Part shown: one piece after another, positions 15,015 to 23,570 of the stretch
Layout of the letters: every line of letters starts with the position of its first letter
How positions within the stretch are numbered: position 1 is the first letter of the stretch
Made by a program: the position numbers and the translations under genes
DNA from: JANNRW01 sp031401815
GTDB taxonomy: Bacteria > Desulfobacterota > Desulfuromonadia > Geobacterales > DSM-12255
DNA: 25,446 bases
NCBI GenBank assembly: GCA_031401815.1
Contig: JANNRW010000406.1
Span: forward strand, 1 to 25,446
Direction of reading: 5' to 3'
The notes under the pieces: model-generated
What the model saw: only the letters and a program-made list of their open reading frames with translations
Told to the model about the DNA's origin: nothing
The model's database searches: none

Positions 15015-15935
15015 ATGAGATGTTCCTGCCCTAAATGCAAAACCGACATTACTGAAGAGTTCCATGTAATTCCGGCTGAAGGGATTTATCTCTCCTGTCC
15101 CCAGTGCAAGGCAAACTTCAACCTGAAGAGAGAGTCGTTTGCAAGGAGAGCCCTGTACAAGGGGGGCGATATCTCCTGTGCTGAGTGCGGCAACGAACCA
15201 GGCGCTTCTGTCTACTGCCAGAGCTGCCATGCCATCTATCCTGACATCCTGGTGGCTGAGTCATCATCGGCAGGGAAAAAACAGCTCGGCAAGATCCTGT
15301 CAATATTTAAAAATTTACGCAAGAAGTCTGTAAAGCCCACTCACACGATATCCATAAGCCCATCGCCCAAAAAGCAGGTTGCATTCAAGGGGATCAAGCT
15401 CCCTGGACAACCCTTGCAGCTTGCCGCCACCATCATAATCCTCGTCGCCTTTCTCTGTACAGCAGGCGCCTATTATTATCTGAACAAAATTGAATCAGAT
15501 TATATGGGCAACTATATAAAAGCCCTGTACGTTATTAACGTCTCCGAGAATTACAATATTTCACACTGCGAAAAGTTTTCAGCCGACTGGAAAACAAAGC
15601 TTACCGCTGGAGCTCCTACTCTTGGAGCAAACGAACTGACTTACCTCTCAAGAGGGCTAAAAGACGCTGAGATTGTCATGCAAAAGCTTGGCAAACCACC
15701 CAAAAAATACCTTGCAAGCAATGAAGCTCTGTTACAGCTTTACGAAATATATAAAAAGCATCAGGCTCTGGCAGTCGCCCCGACCGGTTATCCGGACTCT
15801 TTTGCCGCTTCTTCCAGAAAACTTGGCGAAGATTTCCGCAAAAGTGCGACAACCCTGAAATCCGGACTTCCTGAAAAACTCTCGGATAAATTGACTGTTG
15901 CTAAAACCAAGTTCAAACAGCTGCAATCTTTCTGA
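15015..15935 (+). CDS. Zinc-ribbon single-pass membrane protein of unknown function
   Basis: A 306-aa protein I do not recognise as a named family. The N-terminus has two ribbon-like Cys sets: Cys5/Cys8 with Cys28/Cys31 (first half resembling MJ0042-type zinc ribbons) and Cys55/Cys58 with Cys68/Cys71. A basic Ser/Lys linker (about 86-135) precedes one transmembrane helix (about 136-156). The rest (157-306) is a soluble, probably helical domain, expected outside the cytoplasm. ATG 15015 has AGGTGA seven bases upstream and is 17 bases after the pseudopilin stop, so the two are likely co-transcribed and may act together in secretion or its sensing. That link is inference from position only. Confidence 0.85.
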   Translation: MRCSCPKCKTDITEEFHVIPAEGIYLSCPQCKANFNLKRESFARRALYKGGDISCAECGNEPGASVYCQSCHAIYPDILVAESSSAGKKQLGKILSIFKNLRKKSVKPTHTISISPSPKKQVAFKGIKLPGQPLQLAATIIILVAFLCTAGAYYYLNKIESDYMGNYIKALYVINVSENYNISHCEKFSADWKTKLTAGAPTLGANELTYLSRGLKDAEIVMQKLGKPPKKYLASNEALLQLYEIYKKHQALAVAPTGYPDSFAASSRKLGEDFRKSATTLKSGLPEKLSDKLTVAKTKFKQLQSF

Positions 15936-15955
15936 TATCTATTTCAACAATGCAC

Positions 15956-15995
15956 AAAAAAGGCCTCACGGAGTGATTACCGTGAGGCCTTTTTT
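15956..15995. terminator. Bidirectional terminator between convergent operons
   Basis: Perfect 16-bp inverted repeat including the A6/T6 ends: GGCCTCACGG (15962-15971), loop AGTGATTA, CCGTGAGGCC (15980-15989). It sits between the plus-strand zinc-ribbon gene and the minus-strand pdxJ and serves both. Confidence 0.96.
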
Positions 15996-16014
15996 GTCAT
16001 ATCATTTTTAAATG

Positions 16015-16734
16015 TCAGGCAAATCTTACCAGCTCCACCATATCCCTTACAGCCCTTTCCAACCCAACCTGTACAGCTCTTGATATGATCGAATGCCCGA
16101 TATTGTACTCCTCGATCCCATGAATTGAAGTAATCCGCTTGATATTGCTGTAATTAAGCCCATGGCCTGCATTTACACCCATCCCCAGTTTACGGGCAAG
16201 TTTCACAGCATTTTCAATCCTTGCCAGCTCCTTCTCCTCGCCATTGAAATCAACAGCTTCAGCAAATACCCCGGTATGTATTTCAATATAATCAGCTCCA
16301 ACCTTGTCAGCAGCCTTTATCTGATCCGGATCTGCATCTATGAAAAGAGAGACCGGAATACCTCCGCTTCGAAGAGCTCCCACGGCACTTTTCAGGGTAT
16401 CCATGTTACAGCGGACATCAAGACCCCCTTCGGTTGTCAGCTCCAGACGTTTTTCAGGAACCAGTGTACAGATATCAGGCCTGAGCTTCAGGGCAATCGC
16501 TACCATCTCGTCAGTTGCTGCCATCTCCAGGTTCATTCTGGTTTTGATAGTTACCCTTAGGAGCTCGACATCCCTGTCCTGAATATGCCTCCTGTCTTCG
16601 CGCAGATGTATGGTGATCCCATCTGCACCAGCAAGCTCGGCAAGCGCGGCTGCAGTGACCGGATCAGGCTCTACCCCCCCACGAGCCTGCCTGACTGTTG
16701 CCACATGATCAATATTAACCCCCAGCTTTGCCAT
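16015..16734 (-). CDS. pdxJ: Pyridoxine 5'-phosphate synthase
   Basis: Condenses 1-deoxyxylulose-5-phosphate with 3-amino-2-oxopropyl phosphate to make pyridoxine 5'-phosphate (DXP-dependent vitamin B6 route). The 239-aa TIM barrel has the family blocks NIDHVATVRQARGG at 7-20, TIHLREDRRHIQDRD, NLEMAAT, TEGGLDV and GVNAGHGLNY. ATG 16734 is preceded by GGGGAG and overlaps the glmM end by 20 bp. It is the last gene before the terminator. Confidence 0.98.
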   Translation of the reverse strand: MAKLGVNIDHVATVRQARGGVEPDPVTAAALAELAGADGITIHLREDRRHIQDRDVELLRVTIKTRMNLEMAATDEMVAIALKLRPDICTLVPEKRLELTTEGGLDVRCNMDTLKSAVGALRSGGIPVSLFIDADPDQIKAADKVGADYIEIHTGVFAEAVDFNGEEKELARIENAVKLARKLGMGVNAGHGLNYSNIKRITSIHGIEEYNIGHSIISRAVQVGLERAVRDMVELVRFA

Positions 16735-18091
16735 CAGAGCTCTCCCCTATCACCTTCTCCACAGCCTCGGCTATCTCTTTCGCCCAGCCGGTTATCTGAT
16801 ATTTGTCCTGCCCCTCAAGCATTATTCTTAGCATCGGCTCGGTTCCGGAGTACCTGATCAGTATCCGGCCATCCTGGCCGAGCTTCTCCTCAATCCGGGA
16901 CACAAGCAGAGCCACAGACGGAAGCTGCATGACATCCTTTTTCTCTGCCACTCGAACATTTACAAGCACTTGAGGTAGCGGAATCATGACCTCTGCAAGT
17001 TCAGACAGACTTTTGCCGCTTCTGCGGATTATCGAAAGCATCTGAAGAGCTGAAAGAACTCCGTCACCTGTGGTGTTATGGTCAAGGAAGATCATATGAC
17101 CTGACTGCTCGCCCCCAAGATTATAGCCGCCTCGCCGCATCTCCTCCACAACGTAGCGATCGCCAACAGCAGTCTTGACAACCTTTCCACCTGATTTGCG
17201 TAAAGCTATATCCAGACCCATGTTACTCATGACAGTGGCGACCAGGGTGTTTTTACGCAATTTTTTCTGCCTGAGCATATCAGTTGCGCAGATAGCCATG
17301 ATCTGATCGCCATCAACAAGATTGCCGAATTCATCTACAAAAATAACCCTGTCAGCATCACCATCAAGAGCAATGCCAAGATCTGCCCGATGCGCCTTTA
17401 CTGCCTCGGCCACAAGTTCCGGATAGAGTGAACCACACCCTTCATTGATGTTTGTACCGTTTGGCTTGATGCCAAGCGGAATCACTTCAGCACCAAGTTC
17501 TCCCAGCACTGCCGGCGCCACCTTGTAGGCGGCACCATTGGCGCAGTCCAGAACAATCTTCATACCGGAGAGGTCGAGATCTTTGGGAAATGCACTCTTA
17601 AGAAACACAATATAACGCCCTACCGCATCATCAATACGATAAGCCTTGCCAACTTCGGTTGCTACAGGACGAAGCGAATCAATCTTTTCCGAAAAGATCA
17701 GTTTCTCGATTTTCATCTCCATCTCGTCAGGGAGCTTGAAACCGTCCTTGAAGAAGAACTTGATTCCATTATCCTGAAAAGCGTTATGCGAAGCAGAAAT
17801 TACAACTCCTGCATCAGCTCTCATGGAGGAGGTTATATATGCTATCCCTGGCGTAGGGAGCGGCCCTACCTGCAGGACATCAACCCCCATCGAACAGATC
17901 CCCGCCACCAGCGCACTCTCCAGCATATAGCCGGAAAGCCGCGTATCCTTGCCGATTACAATGCGGTGCCTTCTATGGCCGTTCTTGAAAAGATATGCAG
18001 CAGCGCGCCCGATCTGCATAGCCATCTCCGAAGTCATCGGATAGACATTGGCCACTCCACGCACACCATCTGTTCCAAAAAGTTTCTTCAT
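16715..18091 (-). CDS. glmM: Phosphoglucosamine mutase
   Basis: Converts glucosamine-6-phosphate to glucosamine-1-phosphate for UDP-GlcNAc, feeding peptidoglycan and LPS. The 458-aa phosphohexomutase starts MKKLFGTDGVRG. It has the phosphoserine loop ISASHN (Ser101), the metal loop GDADR and the C-terminal phosphate-binding RYSGTEPMLR. AGGAG lies upstream of ATG 18091. The neighbours cdaA and cdaR match the Firmicute cdaA-cdaR-glmM operon, where GlmM binds and inhibits CdaA. Confidence 0.98.
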   Translation of the reverse strand: MKKLFGTDGVRGVANVYPMTSEMAMQIGRAAAYLFKNGHRRHRIVIGKDTRLSGYMLESALVAGICSMGVDVLQVGPLPTPGIAYITSSMRADAGVVISASHNAFQDNGIKFFFKDGFKLPDEMEMKIEKLIFSEKIDSLRPVATEVGKAYRIDDAVGRYIVFLKSAFPKDLDLSGMKIVLDCANGAAYKVAPAVLGELGAEVIPLGIKPNGTNINEGCGSLYPELVAEAVKAHRADLGIALDGDADRVIFVDEFGNLVDGDQIMAICATDMLRQKKLRKNTLVATVMSNMGLDIALRKSGGKVVKTAVGDRYVVEEMRRGGYNLGGEQSGHMIFLDHNTTGDGVLSALQMLSIIRRSGKSLSELAEVMIPLPQVLVNVRVAEKKDVMQLPSVALLVSRIEEKLGQDGRILIRYSGTEPMLRIMLEGQDKYQITGWAKEIAEAVEKVIGESSDGKAGG

Positions 18092-18106
18092 TATTATCTC
18101 CTGCTT

Positions 18107-18508
18107 TTAGATCGGTTTATCTGATTTGCTGCCATGAGTCAGAACAATCTCGACTGTTTCCGGAATTACTCCAACTGCTGTCACCCCTTCGGGCAGCCTG
18201 ACATATCTCTCCATTGAGCCAAAAGATGCTTTGCCAGCCTTAAGTCCGGTCAGGTCAAGAGAGACAGAAACCTGTTCAGTCTGCTGTCTCATGAGAAGCA
18301 GCCGTGACCCTGCCATTCTCAGCTTCAGAGTACGTGTAACAGGCTCCTTTATTGCAAGACCTTGCGGAAGGTTGATGAAATTAACCTGCAATGGCATCTC
18401 TGCCTCATCCCTGGCTCTCAATGCGACAAAAAGCAGAAGAACAGCAGCAAACAGTAGCGAAAGAGCCTTTAGTTTCAGATTTTCGGTAAACATTGCCCGT
18501 ATATTCAT
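18107..18508 (-). CDS. YbbR-domain membrane protein (CdaR-like)
   Basis: A 133-aa protein with one N-terminal transmembrane helix (about residues 14-31) and a single beta-rich YbbR domain facing the periplasm (ending near PETVEIVLTHG). Firmicute CdaR proteins have several YbbR repeats and regulate CdaA; this is a minimal one-repeat form. It overlaps the cdaA stop by 4 bp (ATGA) and ends 15 bases before glmM. The role as CdaA partner is inferred from the gene order. Confidence 0.9.
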   Translation of the reverse strand: MNIRAMFTENLKLKALSLLFAAVLLLFVALRARDEAEMPLQVNFINLPQGLAIKEPVTRTLKLRMAGSRLLLMRQQTEQVSVSLDLTGLKAGKASFGSMERYVRLPEGVTAVGVIPETVEIVLTHGSKSDKPI

Positions 18509-19284
18509 TCAAGCCACCTTTCATCAACAAGACGACGCAGCATCTTCCCCATTGACGCAGGTTCAAGTTCGGATGTTATCTTCCCTGCAACAACAAGTGA
18601 AATCGAACCAGACTCTTCAGAGACAACCACAACAACGGCATCTACCAGCTCTGTCAGTCCAATCGCAGCCCTGTGCCTTGTGCCAAGCTCCTTGGCGACC
18701 TCTGAATTTTGTGTCAGAGGTAAAAAACAGCCTGCCTTGGTAAGTTTGCCGCGCTGAATTATAACCGCACCATCATGAATTGGTGAGTAGGGGAGAAAAA
18801 TAGATGATATGATTTCACTTGTTACCTTTGCATCAATCTCAGTTCCAACTTCCATGAAGTGGTCGAGCGACATCTCCCGTTCAATTACGATCAACGCACC
18901 GTTTTTTCTCTCCGAAAGTGCTTTTGCAGCAGCTACAAGCTGCTCCAGGATACTGTGACCTTCACTCTCATGGCCATCATCAGCAACTCTTTTGGCAAGT
19001 CGTTCCTTGTTGAAAGAGATAATCGCCCGACGAATATCATACTGAAATATGACAACCAGCACCAGCAGGATTGATCCCAGAAAGTTGTCGAGAAGCCAGG
19101 TAAATGTATTAAGCCGTGTCAATTGAGCAAGAAGGCAGGCAACTAGAAAGAGTGGAAGTGCAAGCAGTAGCCTGATGGCGGTAGATTCTCTAAGATGTCG
19201 AACAAGTGTGTAAATAACAAACGCAACAAGACAGAGATCAAGAAGAGTCAAAAGCCAGACAGGTTTTTGAAAGAGCTCTGCCAT
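18505..19284 (-). CDS. cdaA: Diadenylate cyclase CdaA
   Basis: Makes cyclic di-AMP from two ATP at the inner membrane. The 259-aa protein has three N-terminal transmembrane helices (about 11-29, 37-56, 66-82), a short coiled segment, then the DAC domain with DGA at 171-173 and RHR at 203-205, the two motifs needed for catalysis. GGTGAT sits six bases before ATG 19284. It is 18 bases downstream of folP. In Geobacteria c-di-AMP is less studied than c-di-GMP and cGAMP; no c-di-AMP phosphodiesterase is in the window. Confidence 0.96.
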   Translation of the reverse strand: MAELFQKPVWLLTLLDLCLVAFVIYTLVRHLRESTAIRLLLALPLFLVACLLAQLTRLNTFTWLLDNFLGSILLVLVVIFQYDIRRAIISFNKERLAKRVADDGHESEGHSILEQLVAAAKALSERKNGALIVIEREMSLDHFMEVGTEIDAKVTSEIISSIFLPYSPIHDGAVIIQRGKLTKAGCFLPLTQNSEVAKELGTRHRAAIGLTELVDAVVVVVSEESGSISLVVAGKITSELEPASMGKMLRRLVDERWLE

Positions 19285-19302
19285 TATATCACCAAAAAGT
19301 AT

Positions 19303-20172
19303 TTATAATTGAAGGATTGCAGCAGTCATATCCACGACATCGCGCATGGCTCTGACATCATGCACCCTGAAGACTCTGGCACCTTTCTGCATAGCTACCG
19401 AAACTACTGCTGAAGTTCCAAAAAGACGCTCTCCTGTTTCGCGCCCCAAAACCTTGCCAATGAAGGATTTGCGCGATGGCCCTATAAGAAGGGGTCGCCC
19501 GAGTGTGAGGAATTCATCCAGCCTGCGAATCAGTTCAAGATTACCACCTGCACTCTTTCCAAACCCTATCCCTGGATCAACCAGAATCCTTTCAGCAGCA
19601 ATCCCATCCCCTTCAGCACGTTTAATAGCGCTTTCAAGGAAAGTGATAATTTCGGCAACAATATCGGCATAATCAGTGTCAATCTGCATCTCCTGAGGCC
19701 TGCCACGAGTATGCATGAGAACAATACCGGCATCTGAAGCAGCAACAACCCCGGCCATCATGGGATCAAAGGTCATTGCACTGATATCGTTCACTATCTC
19801 CGCGCCGGCCTGTAACGCAACTGAGGCAACCTCTGCCTTCCAGGTATCTATCGAGATCGGAACTGAAATTCGTCCGGAAAGCTCCCTGATGACCGGGATG
19901 ACCCTTTCAAGCTCCAGAGCAGCAGATACTGGTTCCGCCCCTGGCCTGGTGCTCTCCCCGCCAACATCTATGATATCGGCTCCTTCTGAAATCATCCGTT
20001 CAGCCGCCTGCACAGCAGCAGCTACTGAAGGATAGCTGTCTCCATCCGAGAAAGAATCAGGTGTAACATTGAGTATCCCCATGACAAGCGGCCTGTCGGA
20101 GAGGTCAAAAAGATGTCGTCCACAGCGCCACAGGCTCCGGGTTCCGGAGAAGAGCCCTGCATGGCTGCTCAT
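19303..20172 (-). CDS. folP: Dihydropteroate synthase
   Basis: Joins para-aminobenzoate to dihydropterin pyrophosphate in folate synthesis; the sulfonamide target. The 289-aa TIM barrel has NVTPDSFSDG (35-44), DVGGESTRPGA, ISIDTWKAEV, VNDISAM, DPGIGFGKS, GPSRKSFIG and the final RVHDV. The first 28 residues are a family-variable lead-in. ATG 20172 overlaps the ftsH stop by 4 bp (ATGA), and a perfect hairpin encloses this junction, so translation probably depends on ribosomes finishing ftsH. Confidence 0.97.
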   Translation of the reverse strand: MSSHAGLFSGTRSLWRCGRHLFDLSDRPLVMGILNVTPDSFSDGDSYPSVAAAVQAAERMISEGADIIDVGGESTRPGAEPVSAALELERVIPVIRELSGRISVPISIDTWKAEVASVALQAGAEIVNDISAMTFDPMMAGVVAASDAGIVLMHTRGRPQEMQIDTDYADIVAEIITFLESAIKRAEGDGIAAERILVDPGIGFGKSAGGNLELIRRLDEFLTLGRPLLIGPSRKSFIGKVLGRETGERLFGTSAVVSVAMQKGARVFRVHDVRAMRDVVDMTAAILQL

Positions 20173-20177
20173 GCAGG
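20156..20177 (-). promoter_or_regulatory. Hairpin enclosing the ftsH stop and folP start
   Basis: Perfect 8-bp inverted repeat on the minus strand: CCTGCATG, loop AGCAGC, CATGCAGG. The folP ATG is paired in the left stem and the ftsH TGA overlaps it. Such a fold would hide the folP start unless a ribosome from ftsH opens it. Confidence 0.5.
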
Positions 20178-21998
20178 AAGAGCTTCAGGAACAGTCTCGG
20201 TCTCAACAGGAGCAGTCCCGTTAAGGATTTCATCAACCTCCTGGCCGGTAAGATTCTCCTTTTCTATCAGCGCAAGTGAAATCTTGTGGAGCGAGTCAAG
20301 ATTATTTGTAAGGAGAGCCTTGACCCGGCTATAATTTTCATCCACAATTTTCCGTATTTCAGAATCAATTTCTACAGCAGTAGCCTCACTGAAGTTTTTC
20401 TGGGTCGCCATATCCCGCCCCAGAAATATCTGCTCGTCCTTCTTGCCAAACGACACAGGCCCCAGGCGGTCACTCATGCCCCATTCACAGACCATTTTAC
20501 GAGCCATGTCAGTAGCGCGCTCAATGTCATTACCTGCTCCGGTTGTCATGGTCTTGAAGATTATCTCCTCGGCCGCCCGTCCCCCCATCAGTACTGCAAC
20601 CCTGTCCAGGAGAGACTCCTTTGTATAGCTGTGCTTGTCTTCTATCGGCAACTGCATGGTAACACCAAGCGCCCTGCCACGCGGTATAATGGAAACCTTG
20701 TGTACAGGGTCAGTACCGGGCAGGAGTTTAGCTACCAGGGTATGACCTGCCTCATGATAGGCTGTGCTCTTCTTCTCTTCATCAGAAATTACCATGCTCC
20801 GGCGTTCGACACCCATAAGAACCTTGTCCTTGGCATCGTCAAAGTCGATCATTTCAACCAGCTCCTTCCCCCGTCTTGCAGCAAGGAGTGCCGCTTCATT
20901 CACGCAGTTGGAGAGATCAGCGCCTGAAAAACCGGGTGTGCCCCGCGCCATCAGCGCCAGGTTGACATTTTCTGCCAATGGAACCTTTTTGGCATGAACC
21001 TTTAAAATCATCTCGCGACCCTTGACATCAGGCCGGGGAACGATCACCTGACGATCAAAGCGCCCGGGGCGCAGAAGCGCTGGATCAAGAACGTCAGGGC
21101 GATTTGTCGCAGCAATAAGGATAACACCTTCATTCGACTCAAAGCCATCCATCTCGACAAGAAGCTGGTTCAGAGTCTGCTCGCGCTCGTCATGCCCCCC
21201 GCCCAGCCCGGCACCCCTGTGTCTCCCGACTGCATCAATTTCATCAATGAAGATAATGCAGGGGGCATTTTTCTTCCCCTGGACAAAGAGGTCACGAACA
21301 CGACTGGCTCCAACCCCGACGAACATCTCCACAAAATCAGAGCCGGAAATTGAGAAAAACGGAACCCCTGCCTCACCGGCAATTGCTCTGGCCAAAAGAG
21401 TCTTTCCGGTACCTGGAGGCCCCATCAGCAGAACACCTTTCGGGATTCGGCCACCCAGTTTTGTGAATTTCTTGGGCTCTTTCAGAAACTGGATAATCTC
21501 CTCCAGCTCCTCTTTAGCCTCTTCTATCCCGGCAACATCCTCAAAAGTTATTTTCCCTTGTGATTCTGTCAAAAGCTTGGCTCTGCTCTTGCCGAAAGAC
21601 ATCGCCTTGCCGCCGCCCGCCTGCATCTGGCGCATGAAAAAAATCCATACTCCAACCAGCAGAATTAGCGGAAACCAGGAGATGAACAGAGAGACCCAGG
21701 AAAACCTCTCCTCTTCAGGACGGGCAGAAACCTCTATTTTCTTTTCAATAAGAGTCTCAGAAAGCATCGCATCAGCCGGCTTGTAGGTACTGAACTCCTT
21801 GCCGTCCGTGTATTTTCCGAGAACCTCACTCCCCTGAATTATTACTGACTTGATTTTTCCTGCATCAACTGCAACAACAAAGTCGCTGTAGTTAAGATGC
21901 TCTCTGGTCGGCTTCGGCTTGTTGAAAAGATTGAAAAGCAGAATCATCATCAAACTGATGACAAGCCAAAGCGACAGGTTTTTATAAAATTGGTTCAA
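20169..21998 (-). CDS. ftsH: ATP-dependent zinc metalloprotease FtsH
   Basis: Membrane AAA+ protease that degrades misassembled membrane proteins and regulators such as LpxC. With TTG start 21998 the protein is 609 aa and begins (M)NQFYKNLSLWLVISLMMILLF, as FtsH of relatives does. An AAAGGGGG ribosome site is five bases upstream. The longest ORF (ATG 22067) adds 23 residues with no family resemblance. Two transmembrane helices (about 8-25 and 101-121) flank a periplasmic domain; Walker A GPPGTGKT is at 193-200, Walker B IIFIDEIDAVG, SRH ATNRPDVLDPALLRPGRFD, and the zinc site HEAGH at 416-420. It is 116 bases downstream of tilS. Confidence 0.97.
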   Translation of the reverse strand: MNQFYKNLSLWLVISLMMILLFNLFNKPKPTREHLNYSDFVVAVDAGKIKSVIIQGSEVLGKYTDGKEFSTYKPADAMLSETLIEKKIEVSARPEEERFSWVSLFISWFPLILLVGVWIFFMRQMQAGGGKAMSFGKSRAKLLTESQGKITFEDVAGIEEAKEELEEIIQFLKEPKKFTKLGGRIPKGVLLMGPPGTGKTLLARAIAGEAGVPFFSISGSDFVEMFVGVGASRVRDLFVQGKKNAPCIIFIDEIDAVGRHRGAGLGGGHDEREQTLNQLLVEMDGFESNEGVILIAATNRPDVLDPALLRPGRFDRQVIVPRPDVKGREMILKVHAKKVPLAENVNLALMARGTPGFSGADLSNCVNEAALLAARRGKELVEMIDFDDAKDKVLMGVERRSMVISDEEKKSTAYHEAGHTLVAKLLPGTDPVHKVSIIPRGRALGVTMQLPIEDKHSYTKESLLDRVAVLMGGRAAEEIIFKTMTTGAGNDIERATDMARKMVCEWGMSDRLGPVSFGKKDEQIFLGRDMATQKNFSEATAVEIDSEIRKIVDENYSRVKALLTNNLDSLHKISLALIEKENLTGQEVDEILNGTAPVETETVPEALPA

Positions 21999-22070
21999 GA
22001 TTTCCCCCTTTATCTCTCCCGGCGCAAAATAGTGACCTTCAGAGCACGTCATGCCTTGAAAATTCATAAA

Positions 22071-22099
22071 AAGTTAGCACAACGACATCGCCATGACAA
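22071..22099 (-). promoter_or_regulatory. Candidate promoter for ftsH-folP-cdaA-glmM-pdxJ
   Basis: Minus-strand TTGTCA (22094-22099), 17-bp spacer ending in TGC (extended -10), TAACTT (22071-22076). It is in the 116-base gap after tilS and about 70 bases before the TTG start of ftsH. The -10 is weak, so this may only add to read-through from tilS. I see no clear sigma32 pattern. Confidence 0.4.
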
Positions 22100-22114
22100 G
22101 GGATAATGGCTTTA

Positions 22115-23512
22115 TCAGACCCCTTTATACCCCAAACTCACCCTTATTACCTCTTTTTGACCCCCTTCCATTCTCCCTCTTTCAGAAAGCTGTATGCCGC
22201 AGACCCATATTATATCTCTGTCCTGTAGCAGAAGAGGTGCCTGCAACCGGTTCAAAAAGGGGATTTTTCTGTCTATAAAAAGATCTTTCAGCTTTTTTCG
22301 CCCGTGCATGCCAATCGGCACGATCCGATCACCTGGCCTGAAATAGCGAACCCCCCACGGAAACGGATTATTGAACGGATCAAGATAAATTGTGTCCCTG
22401 TCTCGAACCTTGAGCTCACCTGAAAGAGCCGGCAATGATTCAACCTGAAGAACCTTGCCGCATGGGAGAGTGTACCTCCCGCAAGCTTCAATGCAAAGCT
22501 GATACTCATCCAGCCGAAGTGGCGGCCTCTCCCTTGAGAAAATCAGCTGTCTGTAGCTCCTGAATACAGAAATGCCATCCGGCAGATCTATATGTCCATT
22601 TGGGGAGTTACCTGCTACAAGCTTCTCAACTGCTTCAAGATGTCTGAATGAAATCCGCTTCAGATCCCCCTTGACACTCCTGATTGCATGGCGAAAGAGT
22701 CTGTTATGCAAAGGAGCGGGCTCATGAAGAAGCATATCAAGATCAAGGCGCACACCCGATTCTGCCGAAACCCTGCATCTGCTGAAAGCCTCACAAGTAA
22801 GCAGATCGAGTAATGCTTCGTCATTGCCAAGCGCTTCTGCCGTAATACTGAGTCGCTCCACAATTTCGGGGTTGTAATCATGAAGGAGTGGCAGGAGCTG
22901 ATGCCTGATACGGTTACGGAGAAAACGCGGATCAGAGTTACTGCTGTCTTCTCGCCAGCTGATCCCTCTATTGGCCAGGTAACTCTCTATCTCCTTTCGT
23001 GAAACCATGAGAAGAGGTCGCACAATCCTTATATCATCTGATCGTGGCCGGATCCCGGCAAGGCCGCTCCCCGCAGCACCTCGCAACAACCGGATCAGTA
23101 CGGTCTCTGCCTGATCATTTTTGTTATGAGCCAGTGAGATTACTGCCGGGCTGTATTTTCTTGCAAGCTGTTCAAGAAAAGCATGGCGACAATTACGGCC
23201 TGCCTCTTCCAGAGAGAGGTGCTCTTTTGCGGCGACATCCGCGACATCAACCCGACGCCCCTCGAAAGGGAGCAGATGCTTTTCAGCCAGGGATCTGACA
23301 AACTCCTCGTCACTGTCTGATTCTCCCCCCCGAAGCATATGATTTAAATGAGCAACAACCACCTTTATCCTGAAACCGGGGAGATTGAGCAGAATATCGA
23401 GCATGGCGATCGAGTCGGCACCGCCGGAGACAGCAGCAATAACCGTATCGCCCGGAGAAAAGAGCTTTCTTCGCCTTATAAACTGTAATATTTTATCCCT
23501 TAGCAGTTGCAT
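22115..23512 (-). CDS. tilS: tRNA(Ile)-lysidine synthetase
   Basis: Adds lysine to C34 of tRNA-Ile2 (CAT) so it reads AUA rather than AUG; essential. The 465-aa protein has the PP-loop SGGADS (29-34), the HLNHMLRGGESDSDEEFV block, GRNCRHAFLEQLA, SLAHNKNDQAETVLIRLLRGAAGSGLAG, and a C-terminal domain with YLDPFNNPFPWGVRYFRPGDRIVPIGMHGRKKLKDLFIDRKIP. ATG 23512 lacks a clear Shine-Dalgarno, so it may be translated from a short leader. It diverges from the metallophosphoesterase gene over about 58 bases. Confidence 0.97.
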   Translation of the reverse strand: MQLLRDKILQFIRRRKLFSPGDTVIAAVSGGADSIAMLDILLNLPGFRIKVVVAHLNHMLRGGESDSDEEFVRSLAEKHLLPFEGRRVDVADVAAKEHLSLEEAGRNCRHAFLEQLARKYSPAVISLAHNKNDQAETVLIRLLRGAAGSGLAGIRPRSDDIRIVRPLLMVSRKEIESYLANRGISWREDSSNSDPRFLRNRIRHQLLPLLHDYNPEIVERLSITAEALGNDEALLDLLTCEAFSRCRVSAESGVRLDLDMLLHEPAPLHNRLFRHAIRSVKGDLKRISFRHLEAVEKLVAGNSPNGHIDLPDGISVFRSYRQLIFSRERPPLRLDEYQLCIEACGRYTLPCGKVLQVESLPALSGELKVRDRDTIYLDPFNNPFPWGVRYFRPGDRIVPIGMHGRKKLKDLFIDRKIPFLNRLQAPLLLQDRDIIWVCGIQLSERGRMEGGQKEVIRVSLGYKGV

Positions 23513-23570
23513 TTGGCGTCATCGTACTGTAATCAGAGAAATTATGGTAGAGTAAAAGGGTGGAGGAGTG

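Noticed and set aside
18231..18743. 170-aa plus-strand ORF
   Set aside because: Opposite the ybbR/cdaA overlap; both minus-strand genes have clear motifs.
20286..20927. 213-aa plus-strand ORF
   Set aside because: Lies opposite the ftsH protease and AAA domains, which are plainly coding; no ribosome site or motif.
23044..23298. 84-aa plus-strand ORF
   Set aside because: Antisense to the tilS PP-loop domain and carries no recognisable motif.
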